NCBI GenBank assembly: GCA_005882415.1
Contig: VBAE01000221.1
Coordinates: 9,508-24,450, forward strand
Direction of reading: 5' to 3'
DNA: 14,943 nucleotides
Origin: Alphaproteobacteria bacterium
GTDB lineage: Bacteria; Pseudomonadota; Alphaproteobacteria; Sphingomonadales; Sphingomonadaceae
Shown here: positions 7,565 to 13,977 of the stretch, in pieces
Layout: the number at the start of each line of letters is the position of its first letter
Numbering within the stretch: position 1 is the stretch's first letter
Notes under the pieces: generated by a model
The model's input: only the letters and a program-made list of their open reading frames with translations
What the model was told of the DNA's origin: nothing
Databases searched by the model: none
Program-made: the position numbers and the translations under genes

Positions 7565-7781
7565 GTGGGTAGTGCTCACTATACGTGCGGCGCCCCCGCG
7601 CTGCCTTGAAGGCGCGCGGATACGCGGCGGGTTTGGACCGGCCCGCGTGAAAAGGGAAAGCCTTCAAAATTACGAAGCAGAGCCGGGGCGGCGATGCGCC
7701 CGTTCACGCTGCATGATGCTTCGCTGAGGGCCATGTGGGTGAAAAGGGCGCGAAAGTCAACCTGCGCGGGAGACTTGGGGC

Positions 7782-7815
7782 TGTCCGCAGCCGGACAGGC
7801 GTCCGCTTCCGGACA
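7782..7815 (+). promoter_or_regulatory. Two tandem dyads, candidate enhancer for an activator
   Basis: The first dyad, TGTCCG-CAGC-CGGACA (7782-7797), is perfect. After two bases comes CGTCCG-CTTC-CGGACA (7800-7815), differing in one outer base. Both are 16 bases with a four-base centre, and their centres are 18 bases apart. They end about 43 bases before the -24 element and about 70-100 bases before the expected transcription start, a normal place for enhancer-binding activators of sigma-54 promoters. The regulator is not encoded in the window. Confidence 0.55.
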
Positions 7816-7857
7816 TAGCCGGCGCACCCGAACCCGCGCAAATCCGCCCCGCAAGCG

Positions 7858-7874
7858 CTGGCCTCATCCTTGCA
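7858..7874 (+). promoter_or_regulatory. Candidate sigma-54 (-24/-12) promoter
   Basis: The element CTGGC-CTCATCC-TTGCA has GG (7860-7861) and GC (7872-7873) separated by exactly ten bases and matches 11 of the 14 defined positions of the consensus YTGGCACGRNNNTTGCW. Transcription would start near 7885, about 13 bases before the AGGAG of the repeat-protein gene. The paired upstream dyads strengthen the call. A GG-N10-GC alone would be common in a genome this GC-rich. Confidence 0.5.
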
Positions 7875-7912
7875 AGGCAATGAGGGACAAGCATTTCAGG
7901 AGATTTTTAACG

Positions 7913-9052
7913 ATGCGCTTCCCGCCGCTCGCGCTCGCCGCCGCGCTCGCTCTCGCCACCGGCTGCAGCCCCGCCGCCGTCGCCCGCGAAACGAACCAGG
8001 CTACCGTCCCCGCCAAGGTGAACTGGTCGATCACCGAAGCCAATCGCGAGGATGGGCAGGTCCAGTTCCAGATCAGCTACAAGACCGCGCACAGCGAGAG
8101 CGTCCATTCCAACGGCGTGCCGCTGTCTGAGCTCCAGGGCCTGACCCGCGAGCAGCTTGCCGGCGGGTCCGGCCCGGTCCGCTTCCGAATGGCGCGCGAC
8201 GCCGGCACCTTCGATTGCGAGGGCACCGCCTGGCACGGCCGCGGCACCGGCGAGTGCCGCTTCGCCGGCGATCCCGCCTTCGCCGCCGAGCTCCAGCGCC
8301 GCGGCTACGGCACCCCCACCGAATATCAGCTCTTCGCCCTCGCCCTCGCCCGCACCGGCCGCGACTATGTCGCCGAGCTCGAGCGGCAGGGCTACACAAG
8401 GCCCAGCGTCGACGATCTGGTCGACGCCGGCTGGCATGGCGCCGGCACCGATTATCTGAAAGCCATGGGCAGCCTCGGCTACCGCGTCGGCACCGTCCAG
8501 GCTCTGGTCCGGATGCGCGACCACGGCGTCGATGCGGATTACGTCCGCGAGCTGGTCGGCGCCGGCCTGAGGGACATCCCGGCCGAGACCCTGGTCGACA
8601 TGCGCGACCATGGCGTCCAGCCCGCCTATATCGGCGAGCTGAGGCGCCTCGGCTACCAGAACGTGCCTATCCCCGAGCTGATCGCCCTGCGCGATCACGG
8701 CATCGATGCGGCCTATGTCGAGGCGCTCGCCGCCCAGGGCATCCGCTCGCTGCCGCTCACCGAGCTTATCCGCCTCCGCGACCATGGCGTGACCCAGGAA
8801 TTCGTCGGAGCCGTCCGACAGGCGGGCTTCACCGGCCTTTCCACCGACGAGGTCATCGATCTGCGCGACCATGGCGTGAACGCCAACTTCGTCCGGGCGC
8901 TCAAGGACATGGGCTATTCCACCCTCCCCGCCGCCCAGATCGTCCGCCTGGCCGATCACGGCGTAAGCGCCGACTTCATCCGCCGAGCCAACGCCTCCGG
9001 CGGCAAGCGCACCCCCGAGGAACTGATCAGCCTGCGGGATGGTGGCTATTGA
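7913..9052 (+). CDS. Exported protein with tandem 29-residue repeats, possible lipoprotein; function unknown
   Basis: The ATG has AGGAG ten bases upstream and gives 379 residues. The N-terminus is a signal sequence whose ALATGC (Cys18) could be a weak lipobox; AVA at 22-24 is an alternative signal-peptidase site. Residues 36-116 form a small domain (VNWSITEANREDGQVQFQIS... with Cys102 and Cys115 in FDCEGTAWHGRGTGECRF). From 201 to 373 come six consecutive units with the pattern [ML]RDHGV..(A/E)(Y/F)(V/I)..L...G(Y/L)..(L/I)P..EL(I/V), five of 29 residues and the last of 28. Three degenerate units precede them (115-142, 143-171, 172-200) and a stub (LRDGGY) ends the protein. Similar repeats occur in uncharacterised envelope proteins and behind some M56/BlaR-type sensors, as far as I recall. 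The period suggests two short helices per unit in a solenoid for protein binding. It overlaps the convergent flavodoxin-like gene by seven bases. Confidence 0.85.
   Translation: MRFPPLALAAALALATGCSPAAVARETNQATVPAKVNWSITEANREDGQVQFQISYKTAHSESVHSNGVPLSELQGLTREQLAGGSGPVRFRMARDAGTFDCEGTAWHGRGTGECRFAGDPAFAAELQRRGYGTPTEYQLFALALARTGRDYVAELERQGYTRPSVDDLVDAGWHGAGTDYLKAMGSLGYRVGTVQALVRMRDHGVDADYVRELVGAGLRDIPAETLVDMRDHGVQPAYIGELRRLGYQNVPIPELIALRDHGIDAAYVEALAAQGIRSLPLTELIRLRDHGVTQEFVGAVRQAGFTGLSTDEVIDLRDHGVNANFVRALKDMGYSTLPAAQIVRLADHGVSADFIRRANASGGKRTPEELISLRDGGY
8339..9031 (+). repeat. Tandem 87-bp coding repeats (eight units)
   Basis: These are the codons for residues 143-373 of the repeat protein. 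Seven units are 87 bases and the last is 84. Units starting at 8513, 8600, 8687, 8774, 8861 and 8948 share a core encoding RDHGV or a close form (ADHG in the last). The two before 8513 keep the spacing and the Gly-Tyr/Pro positions but have lost the core. DNA identity between units is moderate, so the array looks old and under protein-level selection, not freshly expanded. Confidence 0.8.
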
Positions 9053-9663
9053 GGATCGGCGCCCGGATAGGGCTGCGCCTGCAGCAGGCGGGCGAGGTGC
9101 GCGGCGTTTGAGCCGACCGTCGCCGCCGTCTCCCGCACCTTGTCCGGCACCCGCTCCAGCTCGTTGAAGTCGGTCGAGCCCATCGCCTCCCCCACCCAGT
9201 AGCAGGACGCGGCCGCGGGGATCGTCCAGCCGACGTCGTTCAGGCCCTGGAGGAGCTGCGCGGTCACCGCATGGGCGCCGTCCTCATTCCCGACGATCGC
9301 GACCACCGCGACCTTTCCCGTGCTCGGCATCCGGCCCTTCTCATCCGTCTCGCCGAGGAAGGCGTCCATCCGCTCCAGCACCTTCTTGCCGATGCTGGAG
9401 AGCTGGCCGAGCCAGATCGGCGCACCGAAGATCAATATGTCCGCCTCCAGGATCCGGCGGCGAATGTCGGGCCAGGCGTCGCCGTCGCCCTCGTCGGAGG
9501 TGACGCCCGGCTTCACGTCGAAATCGGCGATCCGGATCGTCTCGGTGAACTCCACACCGTGCTGCGCCAAACCCGCGGCGACCACGCCGATCATCAGGTC
9601 GGTCGAGCTGTCCTTTCCGTCGGAACGCTTCAAGCTGCAGTTGATCGCGATCGCCTTCGGCAC
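9046..9663 (-). CDS. Flavodoxin-like NAD(P)H-dependent oxidoreductase
   Basis: The 205-residue product has a flavodoxin fold of the NADPH-dependent FMN reductase family: an N-terminal strand AIAINCSLKR with a Ser/Gly-rich phosphate loop (SDGKDSSTD, 14-22), then ILIFGAPIWLGQLSSIGKKVLERMD (about 75-99), the typical flavin-contacting loop and helix, and a VVAIVGNEDGAH segment near 120. It is expected to bind FMN and reduce quinones, flavins or similar compounds; the substrate is not evident. The start is GTG at 9663, with GAGGAG six bases upstream (9675-9670). There is no signal peptide. The gene ends inside the last codons of the convergent repeat-protein gene. Confidence 0.87.
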   Translation of the reverse strand: MPKAIAINCSLKRSDGKDSSTDLMIGVVAAGLAQHGVEFTETIRIADFDVKPGVTSDEGDGDAWPDIRRRILEADILIFGAPIWLGQLSSIGKKVLERMDAFLGETDEKGRMPSTGKVAVVAIVGNEDGAHAVTAQLLQGLNDVGWTIPAAASCYWVGEAMGSTDFNELERVPDKVRETAATVGSNAAHLARLLQAQPYPGADPQ

Positions 9664-9720
9664 GTCCGTCTCCTCATCGTCCGCCCGGGTAACGGGCCGG
9701 GCCCGCGAGAGTTGCGGAGC

Positions 9721-9736
9721 TTCACCCGGCGTTCAC
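9721..9736 (+). promoter_or_regulatory. TTCAC-N6-TTCAC direct repeat, candidate CreB-type site (cre tag)
   Basis: Two TTCAC half-sites lie at 9721-9725 and 9732-9736, one helical turn apart. This is exactly the published form of the E. coli CreB cre tag, TTCAC-N6-TTCAC. A further TTCAT lies at 9753-9757, 21 bases on. The site is about 130 bases before the RcnB-like gene and about 58 bases before the start of the divergent flavodoxin-like gene. A response regulator of the CreB/OmpR class is encoded 1.9 kb downstream. Confidence 0.5.
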
Positions 9737-9770
9737 GCGCCGACAGCCGAGGTTCATCCTGGAGGGGCCG

Positions 9771-9827
9771 ATGGAACCCGTGGCGCGCCAGTCGGAGGGT
9801 TCGGGTCCGGAACGACCAGGCCGCTGA
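9771..9827 (+). CDS. Possible 18-codon leader ORF upstream of the RcnB-like gene
   Basis: ATG at 9771 follows GGAGG (9761-9765) at a five-base spacing, which is a better ribosome site than many genes in this window have. It reads MEPVARQSEGSGPERPGR and stops at 9825-9827, 36 bases before the next gene. It could be a leader peptide, or a chance ORF in a GC-rich 5' untranslated region. Nothing in the peptide indicates a function. Confidence 0.25.
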   Translation: MEPVARQSEGSGPERPGR

Positions 9828-9863
9828 GACTGTTGGTTGCTGTGAGACACAGGAGTCAAAGTC

Positions 9864-10871
9864 ATGCGTAAGCTCATCCTCCTCGCCGGAGCCGCCACCA
9901 TGGCGGTCGCAGCCCCCGCCCTCGCCAAGCCGGGCGGCGGCGGCGGTCATGGCGGCGGCAACCCCCATGCTGCCCAGGGCGGCGGCGGTGGCGGCGGCCA
10001 TGGCGGAGGCAATAAGCACGGCGGCGGCGGCAATCCGCACGCCGATAAGGGCCATGGCGGCGGCGGTTTCGCCGCTGCGCCCCAGGCGAAGCACGAGCAG
10101 CGCCAGGCCTTCCGCTCCGAGCCCCGCGGCCATGGCGGGGGCAAGGCGAAGGCGGAGAAGTTCGCCGCGCCCCGGCAGGAGCGCTTCGAGGATCGCCGCC
10201 AGGCCCAGCAGCAGCGCGTCTATGACGGCCCCCGCTACCAGCAGCGCGACCAGCGCTACGCCGTCACCGAGGGCTGCCCCCCGGGCCTCGCCAAGAAGCA
10301 CAATGGCTGCCTCCCCCCGGGCCAGGCGAAGAAGGCTTATGCCGTCGGCCAGCGCATCCAGCGCGACGCATTCCGCGGCTACTCGATCCCGGCCGCCTAC
10401 ACGCCGCTCTATTACGACAATCCCGACTATTATTACCGCTACGACGGCTATGGCGACATCTACCGCGTCGATTCCGGCACCAATTTGATCAGCGGCCTGA
10501 TCCCGCTGCTCGGCGGCGGCTTCAATGTCGGCCAGCTCATGCCGGCGGGCTACGACGTCTACAACCTCCCCTATCAGTACCGGAATGCGTTCCAGGATAA
10601 CGACGACTATTCGTACCGCTATGGCGACAACGCCATCTACCAGGTCGACAACAAGACCAGCCTGATCGACGGCATCGTCGCCTTGCTCGGCGGTGGGCTG
10701 AACGTGGGCCAGCAGCTCCCCTCGGGCTACGACGCCTACAATCTGCCCCCCGCCTATCGCGACCGATATTCGGACAATGACGAGAATCTCTATCGCTACG
10801 CCGACGGCAATATCTATCAGGTCGACGCGCAGAGCGGCCTCATCGAGGCGATCGTGCAGATGCTGACCTGA
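9864..10871 (+). CDS. Secreted Gly/His-rich protein with three RcnB-like repeats
   Basis: The ATG has AGGAG eight bases upstream. The 335-residue product has a clear signal peptide (MRKLILLAGAATMAVAAPALA, cleavage near 21/22). Residues 22-70 are Gly-rich with regularly spaced His (GGHGGGN, GHGGGG), plausible as a metal-binding or disordered segment. Residues 75-130 are basic and Gln-rich. The motif CPPGLAKKHNGCLPPGQAKK (138-157) is one I associate with RcnB-like periplasmic proteins. Three tandem units follow (161-221, 222-280, 281-335), with the pattern VGQ.(L/I)...GY..YNLP..YR....DNDD.Y.YRY.D..IYQVD..T.LI.gI..LLGGG.N; the third is cut short at QMLT. The YRYGDN.IYQVD..T.LI core resembles the RcnB domain. 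RcnB acts in nickel/cobalt balance in E. coli, but that role here is only a guess. The gene stands alone between its own leader region and the FAS1 gene. Confidence 0.85.
   Translation: MRKLILLAGAATMAVAAPALAKPGGGGGHGGGNPHAAQGGGGGGGHGGGNKHGGGGNPHADKGHGGGGFAAAPQAKHEQRQAFRSEPRGHGGGKAKAEKFAAPRQERFEDRRQAQQQRVYDGPRYQQRDQRYAVTEGCPPGLAKKHNGCLPPGQAKKAYAVGQRIQRDAFRGYSIPAAYTPLYYDNPDYYYRYDGYGDIYRVDSGTNLISGLIPLLGGGFNVGQLMPAGYDVYNLPYQYRNAFQDNDDYSYRYGDNAIYQVDNKTSLIDGIVALLGGGLNVGQQLPSGYDAYNLPPAYRDRYSDNDENLYRYADGNIYQVDAQSGLIEAIVQMLT
10344..10868 (+). repeat. Three tandem coding repeats of about 59-61 codons
   Basis: Units at 10344-10526, 10527-10703 and 10704-10868 encode residues 161-335 of the RcnB-like protein. 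Units two and three align almost without gaps (NVGQ..P.GYD.YNLP..YR). Unit one is more divergent in its first half, and unit three lacks the final LLGGG segment. Confidence 0.75.
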
Positions 10872-10932
10872 TCGTGCCGCAACCGGAACGGAGCTGGTGC
10901 GTAGTGTCTGCACATGTGAGGGAGGTTGCGTC

Positions 10933-11520
10933 ATGGTGAAATCTGGAATCGGGCTGGCTGCGGTTGCGGCACTGGCGCTTGCGGGCTGCGGAAAGCCTTC
11001 GGGCGACACGACGGCGAACAACGCCTCCGCCGCCGAGCCGCCGGTCAACGCCTCGGCCGGCTCGGGCAAGACCGACACGCCGATCCTCACCGGCCTCCAG
11101 AATTCGGGTGAGCACGGCACCTTCGCCAATGCGGTGAAGGCGGCCGGGCTCACCCAGACCTTCTCCGGCGCTCAGCCCTACACCGTCTTCGCGCCCACCG
11201 ACGCCGCCTTCCAGAAGCTGACTGCCGGCACCGTCGACAGCCTGATGGCGGCGGACGCCAAGGGGCGGCTGGTGTCGCTGATCACCGGCCATATGGTCCA
11301 GGGCTTCGTCACCGCCGGCGATCTCGGACACGCGATCGACCGGGGCAAGGGCAAGGCCCAGCTCGCCACCATCGGCGGCGGCACCCTCACCTTCACCCGC
11401 TCGGGCGACAACATCGTCGTGGCCGACACCAAGGGCGGCCAGGGCACCATCACCCACGCCGACATCACCCAGTCCAACGGCATCGTCCACAGCATCGATA
11501 CGGTGTTGGGCGCGAAGTAG
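10933..11520 (+). CDS. FAS1 (fasciclin) domain lipoprotein
   Basis: The 195-residue protein starts at ATG 10933, with AGGGAGG seven bases upstream; an upstream in-frame GTG at 10897 precedes that ribosome site and is unlikely. The signal peptide ends in the lipobox LAGC (Cys19), so the mature protein should be lipid-anchored. A low-complexity Ala/Asn/Ser spacer (20-50) leads to one fasciclin domain (about 52-194) with the H1 motif YTVFAPTDAAFQKL and the C-terminal NGIVHSIDTVL, plus the conserved LITGHMV and GGGTLTFT segments. FAS1 domains mediate adhesion or matrix contacts; in bacteria the partners are mostly unknown. TGCGT-N6-TGCAC (10898-10913), just before the ribosome site, loosely resembles the repeat upstream of the response regulator. 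Confidence 0.92.
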   Translation: MVKSGIGLAAVAALALAGCGKPSGDTTANNASAAEPPVNASAGSGKTDTPILTGLQNSGEHGTFANAVKAAGLTQTFSGAQPYTVFAPTDAAFQKLTAGTVDSLMAADAKGRLVSLITGHMVQGFVTAGDLGHAIDRGKGKAQLATIGGGTLTFTRSGDNIVVADTKGGQGTITHADITQSNGIVHSIDTVLGAK

Positions 11521-11524
11521 CCTC

Positions 11525-11540
11525 TGCACCGAATCTGCAC
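11525..11540 (+). promoter_or_regulatory. TGCAC-N6-TGCAC direct repeat upstream of the response regulator
   Basis: TGCAC at 11525-11529 and 11536-11540 (each within TCTGCAC) are 11 bases apart, the spacing of paired sites for OmpR/PhoB-class regulators. Each half differs from the cre-tag half TTCAC by one base. The repeat lies 87 bases before the GTG of the response regulator, a good position for autoregulation. Confidence 0.4.
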
Positions 11541-11626
11541 GTTTAGTCTCCCGAAGCTCCTCACCGGGCGGACCACCCGCGCACGCGCGTCCGGCATTGC
11601 GGCGCTTTGACAGCGGGAGAGCGAAC

Positions 11627-12349
11627 GTGAACAAGATGGCCGCGATGAGCCACCGCATCCTGATCGTCGACGACGACGCCCATATCCGCGAAGTGCTGAG
11701 CTTCGCCCTCGTCAAGGCCGGCATGACCACCGCCGAGGCCGGGGACGGGGAGGCCGCGTTGGTCGCGGTCGAGCGCGAGAAGCCGGACCTCGTCGTCCTC
11801 GACATCAACATGCCCCGCCTCGACGGCCTCGAAGTCTGCCGCCGCCTCCGTGCGTCCGGCGATCTCCCCATCCTCTTCCTCTCCTCGCGGGACGACGAGA
11901 TCGACCGCGTCCTCGGCCTGGAGCTCGGCGGCGACGATTACGTAGTGAAGCCCTTCTCGCCTAGAGAGGTGGTCGCCCGGGTGGGAGCCATCCTGAAGCG
12001 GGGCCGAAGCGCGCTTGCCGATGCGGGCGCCAAGGGTCCGGTGGTCCACAATAAGCTCCGGCTCGATCCGGAGGCGTGGGAGGCGCATTGGGCGGGCGCG
12101 GACGTCGCGGTGACCGTCACCGAATTCCAGCTCCTCCTGCTGCTCGCCAGCCTGCCCTCCAAAGTCTTCACCCGCGATCAGATCATCGACCGCCTCCACG
12201 GCCCCGGCTTCGCGATCACCGACCGGACCATCGACAGCCATATCCGCAACCTGCGCCACAAATTCGCCGAGGCGGGCGGCAGCGACCTGATCGAAACCCG
12301 GCCCGGCGTCGGCTACAGGATCGGGCCCTGCCTCGGCGGGGCCGCTTGA
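11627..12349 (+). CDS. OmpR/CreB-class two-component response regulator
   Basis: The receiver domain (about 10-125) has the acidic cluster VDDD (14-17), phospho-acceptor Asp59 in LVVLDINMP, Ser86 and Lys108 in YVVKPF. A winged-helix DNA-binding domain (about 150-236) ends in DRTIDSHIRNLRHKF and ETRPGVGYRIG, the recognition-helix form seen in the CreB and BaeR group. I chose GTG 11627 because GGGAGA lies six bases before it. ATG at 11636 or 11645 would remove three or six residues, and the conserved part begins at the latter (MSHRILIVDDD). The gene overlaps the histidine kinase gene by four bases (TTGA), so the two proteins form a cognate pair. Assignment to CreB specifically is inferred from the fold group and from nearby DNA repeats. 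Confidence 0.93.
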   Translation: MNKMAAMSHRILIVDDDAHIREVLSFALVKAGMTTAEAGDGEAALVAVEREKPDLVVLDINMPRLDGLEVCRRLRASGDLPILFLSSRDDEIDRVLGLELGGDDYVVKPFSPREVVARVGAILKRGRSALADAGAKGPVVHNKLRLDPEAWEAHWAGADVAVTVTEFQLLLLLASLPSKVFTRDQIIDRLHGPGFAITDRTIDSHIRNLRHKFAEAGGSDLIETRPGVGYRIGPCLGGAA

Positions 12350-13902
12350 TCCGGCGGCTGAAGGAGTTCGCCAAGCGCCACTGGCCGGCGCTCCGGCTGA
12401 GGACCATCCTCTTCCTGACCTTCCTGTTCGTCGCGGCGCTTCCCGGGGTCGGCGCGGTGTCGCTCCGCGTCTATGAGAACACTCTCGTCCAGCAGACCGA
12501 GGCGGAGCTGATCGCCCAAGCCGCCGCCCTCGCCGGCGCCTGCCGCGCCGCCTGGCCCGAGCCCGCGGCGCCCGAGCACGGGCCGCTCGATCCGCAGCGC
12601 CCCACCATCGATTTGCGCAACATGCGCGTCCTCGGCGACCAGCCGAAGGCCGCGCCCGCACCCCCTCCCGACCCCAAGGCGCTGGTCGCGGCGACGGCGC
12701 TCCGCCCGGTGGTCGTCGACACCGCCCGGGCGATGCTTGCCTCGATCCGCCTGCTCGATTCCCGCGGCACCGTCGTCTTGGGCCGCAACGACCTCGGCGG
12801 AAGCTATGCCGCCCTCCCGGAGGTCCAAAGCGCCCTTGCCGGCAAGCCGCGCACCGTGCTCCGCCAGCGCGCCGACTTCACGCGGCGCTACCTGCTCGAA
12901 GTGCTGAGCCGCGCCTCCGGAATCCGGGTCCATTACGCCCGCCCGGTCACCGTCAACGGCCGCGTCGTCGCGGTGCTGATGCTGTCGCGCTCGCCGCGCG
13001 GCCTGTTCCTCGGCATCTATCAGGACCGCGGCAAGATCGCGCTCGGCGTCGGCCTCATTTTCCTCACCTTGCTCGTCCTCGCCGGCCTGCTCTCCCGCGG
13101 CATCGCCCGGCCGATCGAGGCGCTTGGCGAGGCGAGCGAGAATGTCGCCCGAGGCGCAGTCTCCATCCCCGAGCCGCCCGCCACCGCCGCAGTCGAGATC
13201 CGCGCTCTCTACCTCAATTTCGCCGCCATGGCCGAACGGATCGAGCGCCGCTCGCGTTACTTGCGCGATTTCGCCGCCGCGCTCAGCCACGAGCTCAAGA
13301 CGCCCATTGCGGGCATCAAGGGCGCACTCGAGCTGCTCGAAGAGCATCCGACGATGACCGAGGAGGAACGCCTCCGCTTCCTCGCCAATGCCGGCGCCGA
13401 CGCCGACCGACTCTCCCACCTCGTCCGCCGCCTCCTCGAGCTCGCCCGCGCCGACATGGCGAGCATGCCAGAGGACGCCTCCGCGGACCTCGGCAGGGCG
13501 GTGCTGAACGTCGCAGACGCCCACCGCTCGCCCGATTTCGCAATCCTCGCCGACCTGCCCCAGCTCCCGCCCGTCGCGGCCCCGGCCGAGCTCATCGAAG
13601 CGGTGCTCGAAACCCTCATCGAGAACAGCCGCCAGGCCGGCGCCCGAAGCCTCATTATTCGCGCCGCCCCCGCGCCGGGCGGCGTCGCTCTGGAGCTCGC
13701 CGACGACGGGCCGGGCGTCCCACCCGGCGATCACGAGCGCATCTTCGAGCCCTTCCACACCAGCCGCCGGAGCCAGGGCGGCTCCGGCCTCGGCCTGTCG
13801 ATCGCCCGCTCGCTCCTCGCCTCCTGCGGCGGCACCTTGCAGAGCTGCCCGGCAGGTGCGGGCGCACTCTTCCGGATAGTGCTCACCCAGGCGAGAATTT
13901 AG
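12346..13902 (+). CDS. Membrane sensor histidine kinase, partner of the preceding regulator (CreC-like)
   Basis: The start is TTG at 12346, overlapping the regulator stop; no ATG or GTG lies before the first membrane helix. The 518-residue protein has a helix at 21-43, a periplasmic sensor region (44-229) containing a Pro/Ala-rich stretch (95-115) and a Cache-like segment (LLDSRGTVVLGRNDLGG...YARPVTVNGRVVAVLMLSR), a second helix (230-250), HAMP (251-304) and a HisKA domain with His315 in SHELKTP. The ATPase domain has Asn427 in ENSRQAG, DDGPGVP (453-459), FEPF (467-470) and GSGLGLS (479-485). It senses an unknown periplasmic or membrane signal and phosphorylates Asp59 of the regulator. The layout resembles CreC, but no motif proves that identity. 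Confidence 0.92.
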   Translation: MIRRLKEFAKRHWPALRLRTILFLTFLFVAALPGVGAVSLRVYENTLVQQTEAELIAQAAALAGACRAAWPEPAAPEHGPLDPQRPTIDLRNMRVLGDQPKAAPAPPPDPKALVAATALRPVVVDTARAMLASIRLLDSRGTVVLGRNDLGGSYAALPEVQSALAGKPRTVLRQRADFTRRYLLEVLSRASGIRVHYARPVTVNGRVVAVLMLSRSPRGLFLGIYQDRGKIALGVGLIFLTLLVLAGLLSRGIARPIEALGEASENVARGAVSIPEPPATAAVEIRALYLNFAAMAERIERRSRYLRDFAAALSHELKTPIAGIKGALELLEEHPTMTEEERLRFLANAGADADRLSHLVRRLLELARADMASMPEDASADLGRAVLNVADAHRSPDFAILADLPQLPPVAAPAELIEAVLETLIENSRQAGARSLIIRAAPAPGGVALELADDGPGVPPGDHERIFEPFHTSRRSQGGSGLGLSIARSLLASCGGTLQSCPAGAGALFRIVLTQARI

Positions 13903-13929
13903 GCCGCTTTATTTCGCTCGACCTCGGGA

Positions 13930-13960
13930 ATTCGCCCGCTGATACTCGCGGCGGGCGAAT
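13930..13960. repeat. Perfect 10-bp inverted repeat before the terminal lipoprotein gene
   Basis: ATTCGCCCGC (13930-13939) and GCGGGCGAAT (13951-13960) are exact inverted copies around an 11-base centre, 28 bases after the kinase stop. No T-run follows on either strand, so it is not a classical terminator. It ends two bases before the GGGGGGA ribosome site of the lipoprotein gene. It could be an operator, an mRNA hairpin affecting translation, or a terminator without a U tail. Confidence 0.6.
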
Positions 13961-13977
13961 CAGGGGGGAATGATTTC

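Larger units (their letters stand above)
7565..7912. other. Divergent intergenic region between the helicase and the repeat-protein gene
   Basis: These 348 bases separate two divergently oriented genes. The half near the repeat-protein gene contains tandem dyads (7782-7815), a sigma-54-like -24/-12 element (7858-7874) and a ribosome site AGGAG (7898-7902). The half near the helicase contains a minus-strand TTGACT (7760-7755) that could be a -35 box, but the hexamer 17 bases further is CACATG, a poor -10. There is also a short dyad GCCTT-G-AAGGC (7603-7613). Reading frames crossing the region show no recognisable protein. Confidence 0.6.

Noticed and set aside
6236..7609. A 457-codon open frame on the + strand opposite the DEAD-box helicase
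   Set aside because: It has no recognisable motif, and its Asp/Arg/Leu-rich composition is that of complementary high-GC coding. The helicase motifs on the minus strand are complete.
7727..7760. Housekeeping promoter for the helicase (minus-strand TTGACT at 7760-7755)
   Set aside because: The -35 match is good but the -10 position reads CACATG, so the sequence does not support it as a feature.
7913..9052. PEP-CTERM sorting signal on the repeat protein, prompted by its sigma-54-like promoter
   Set aside because: The C-terminus ends in a repeat stub (LRDGGY) with no PEP motif, membrane helix or basic tail.
9630..11153. A 507-codon open frame on the - strand across the RcnB-like and FAS1 genes
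   Set aside because: Its Val/Ile/Asp repeats are the reverse image of the repeated units on the + strand, which have good ribosome sites and signal peptides.
12313..13758. A 481-codon open frame on the - strand opposite the histidine kinase
   Set aside because: It is a shadow of the kinase gene: no start context, no motif, Gly/Asp/Arg-rich composition.
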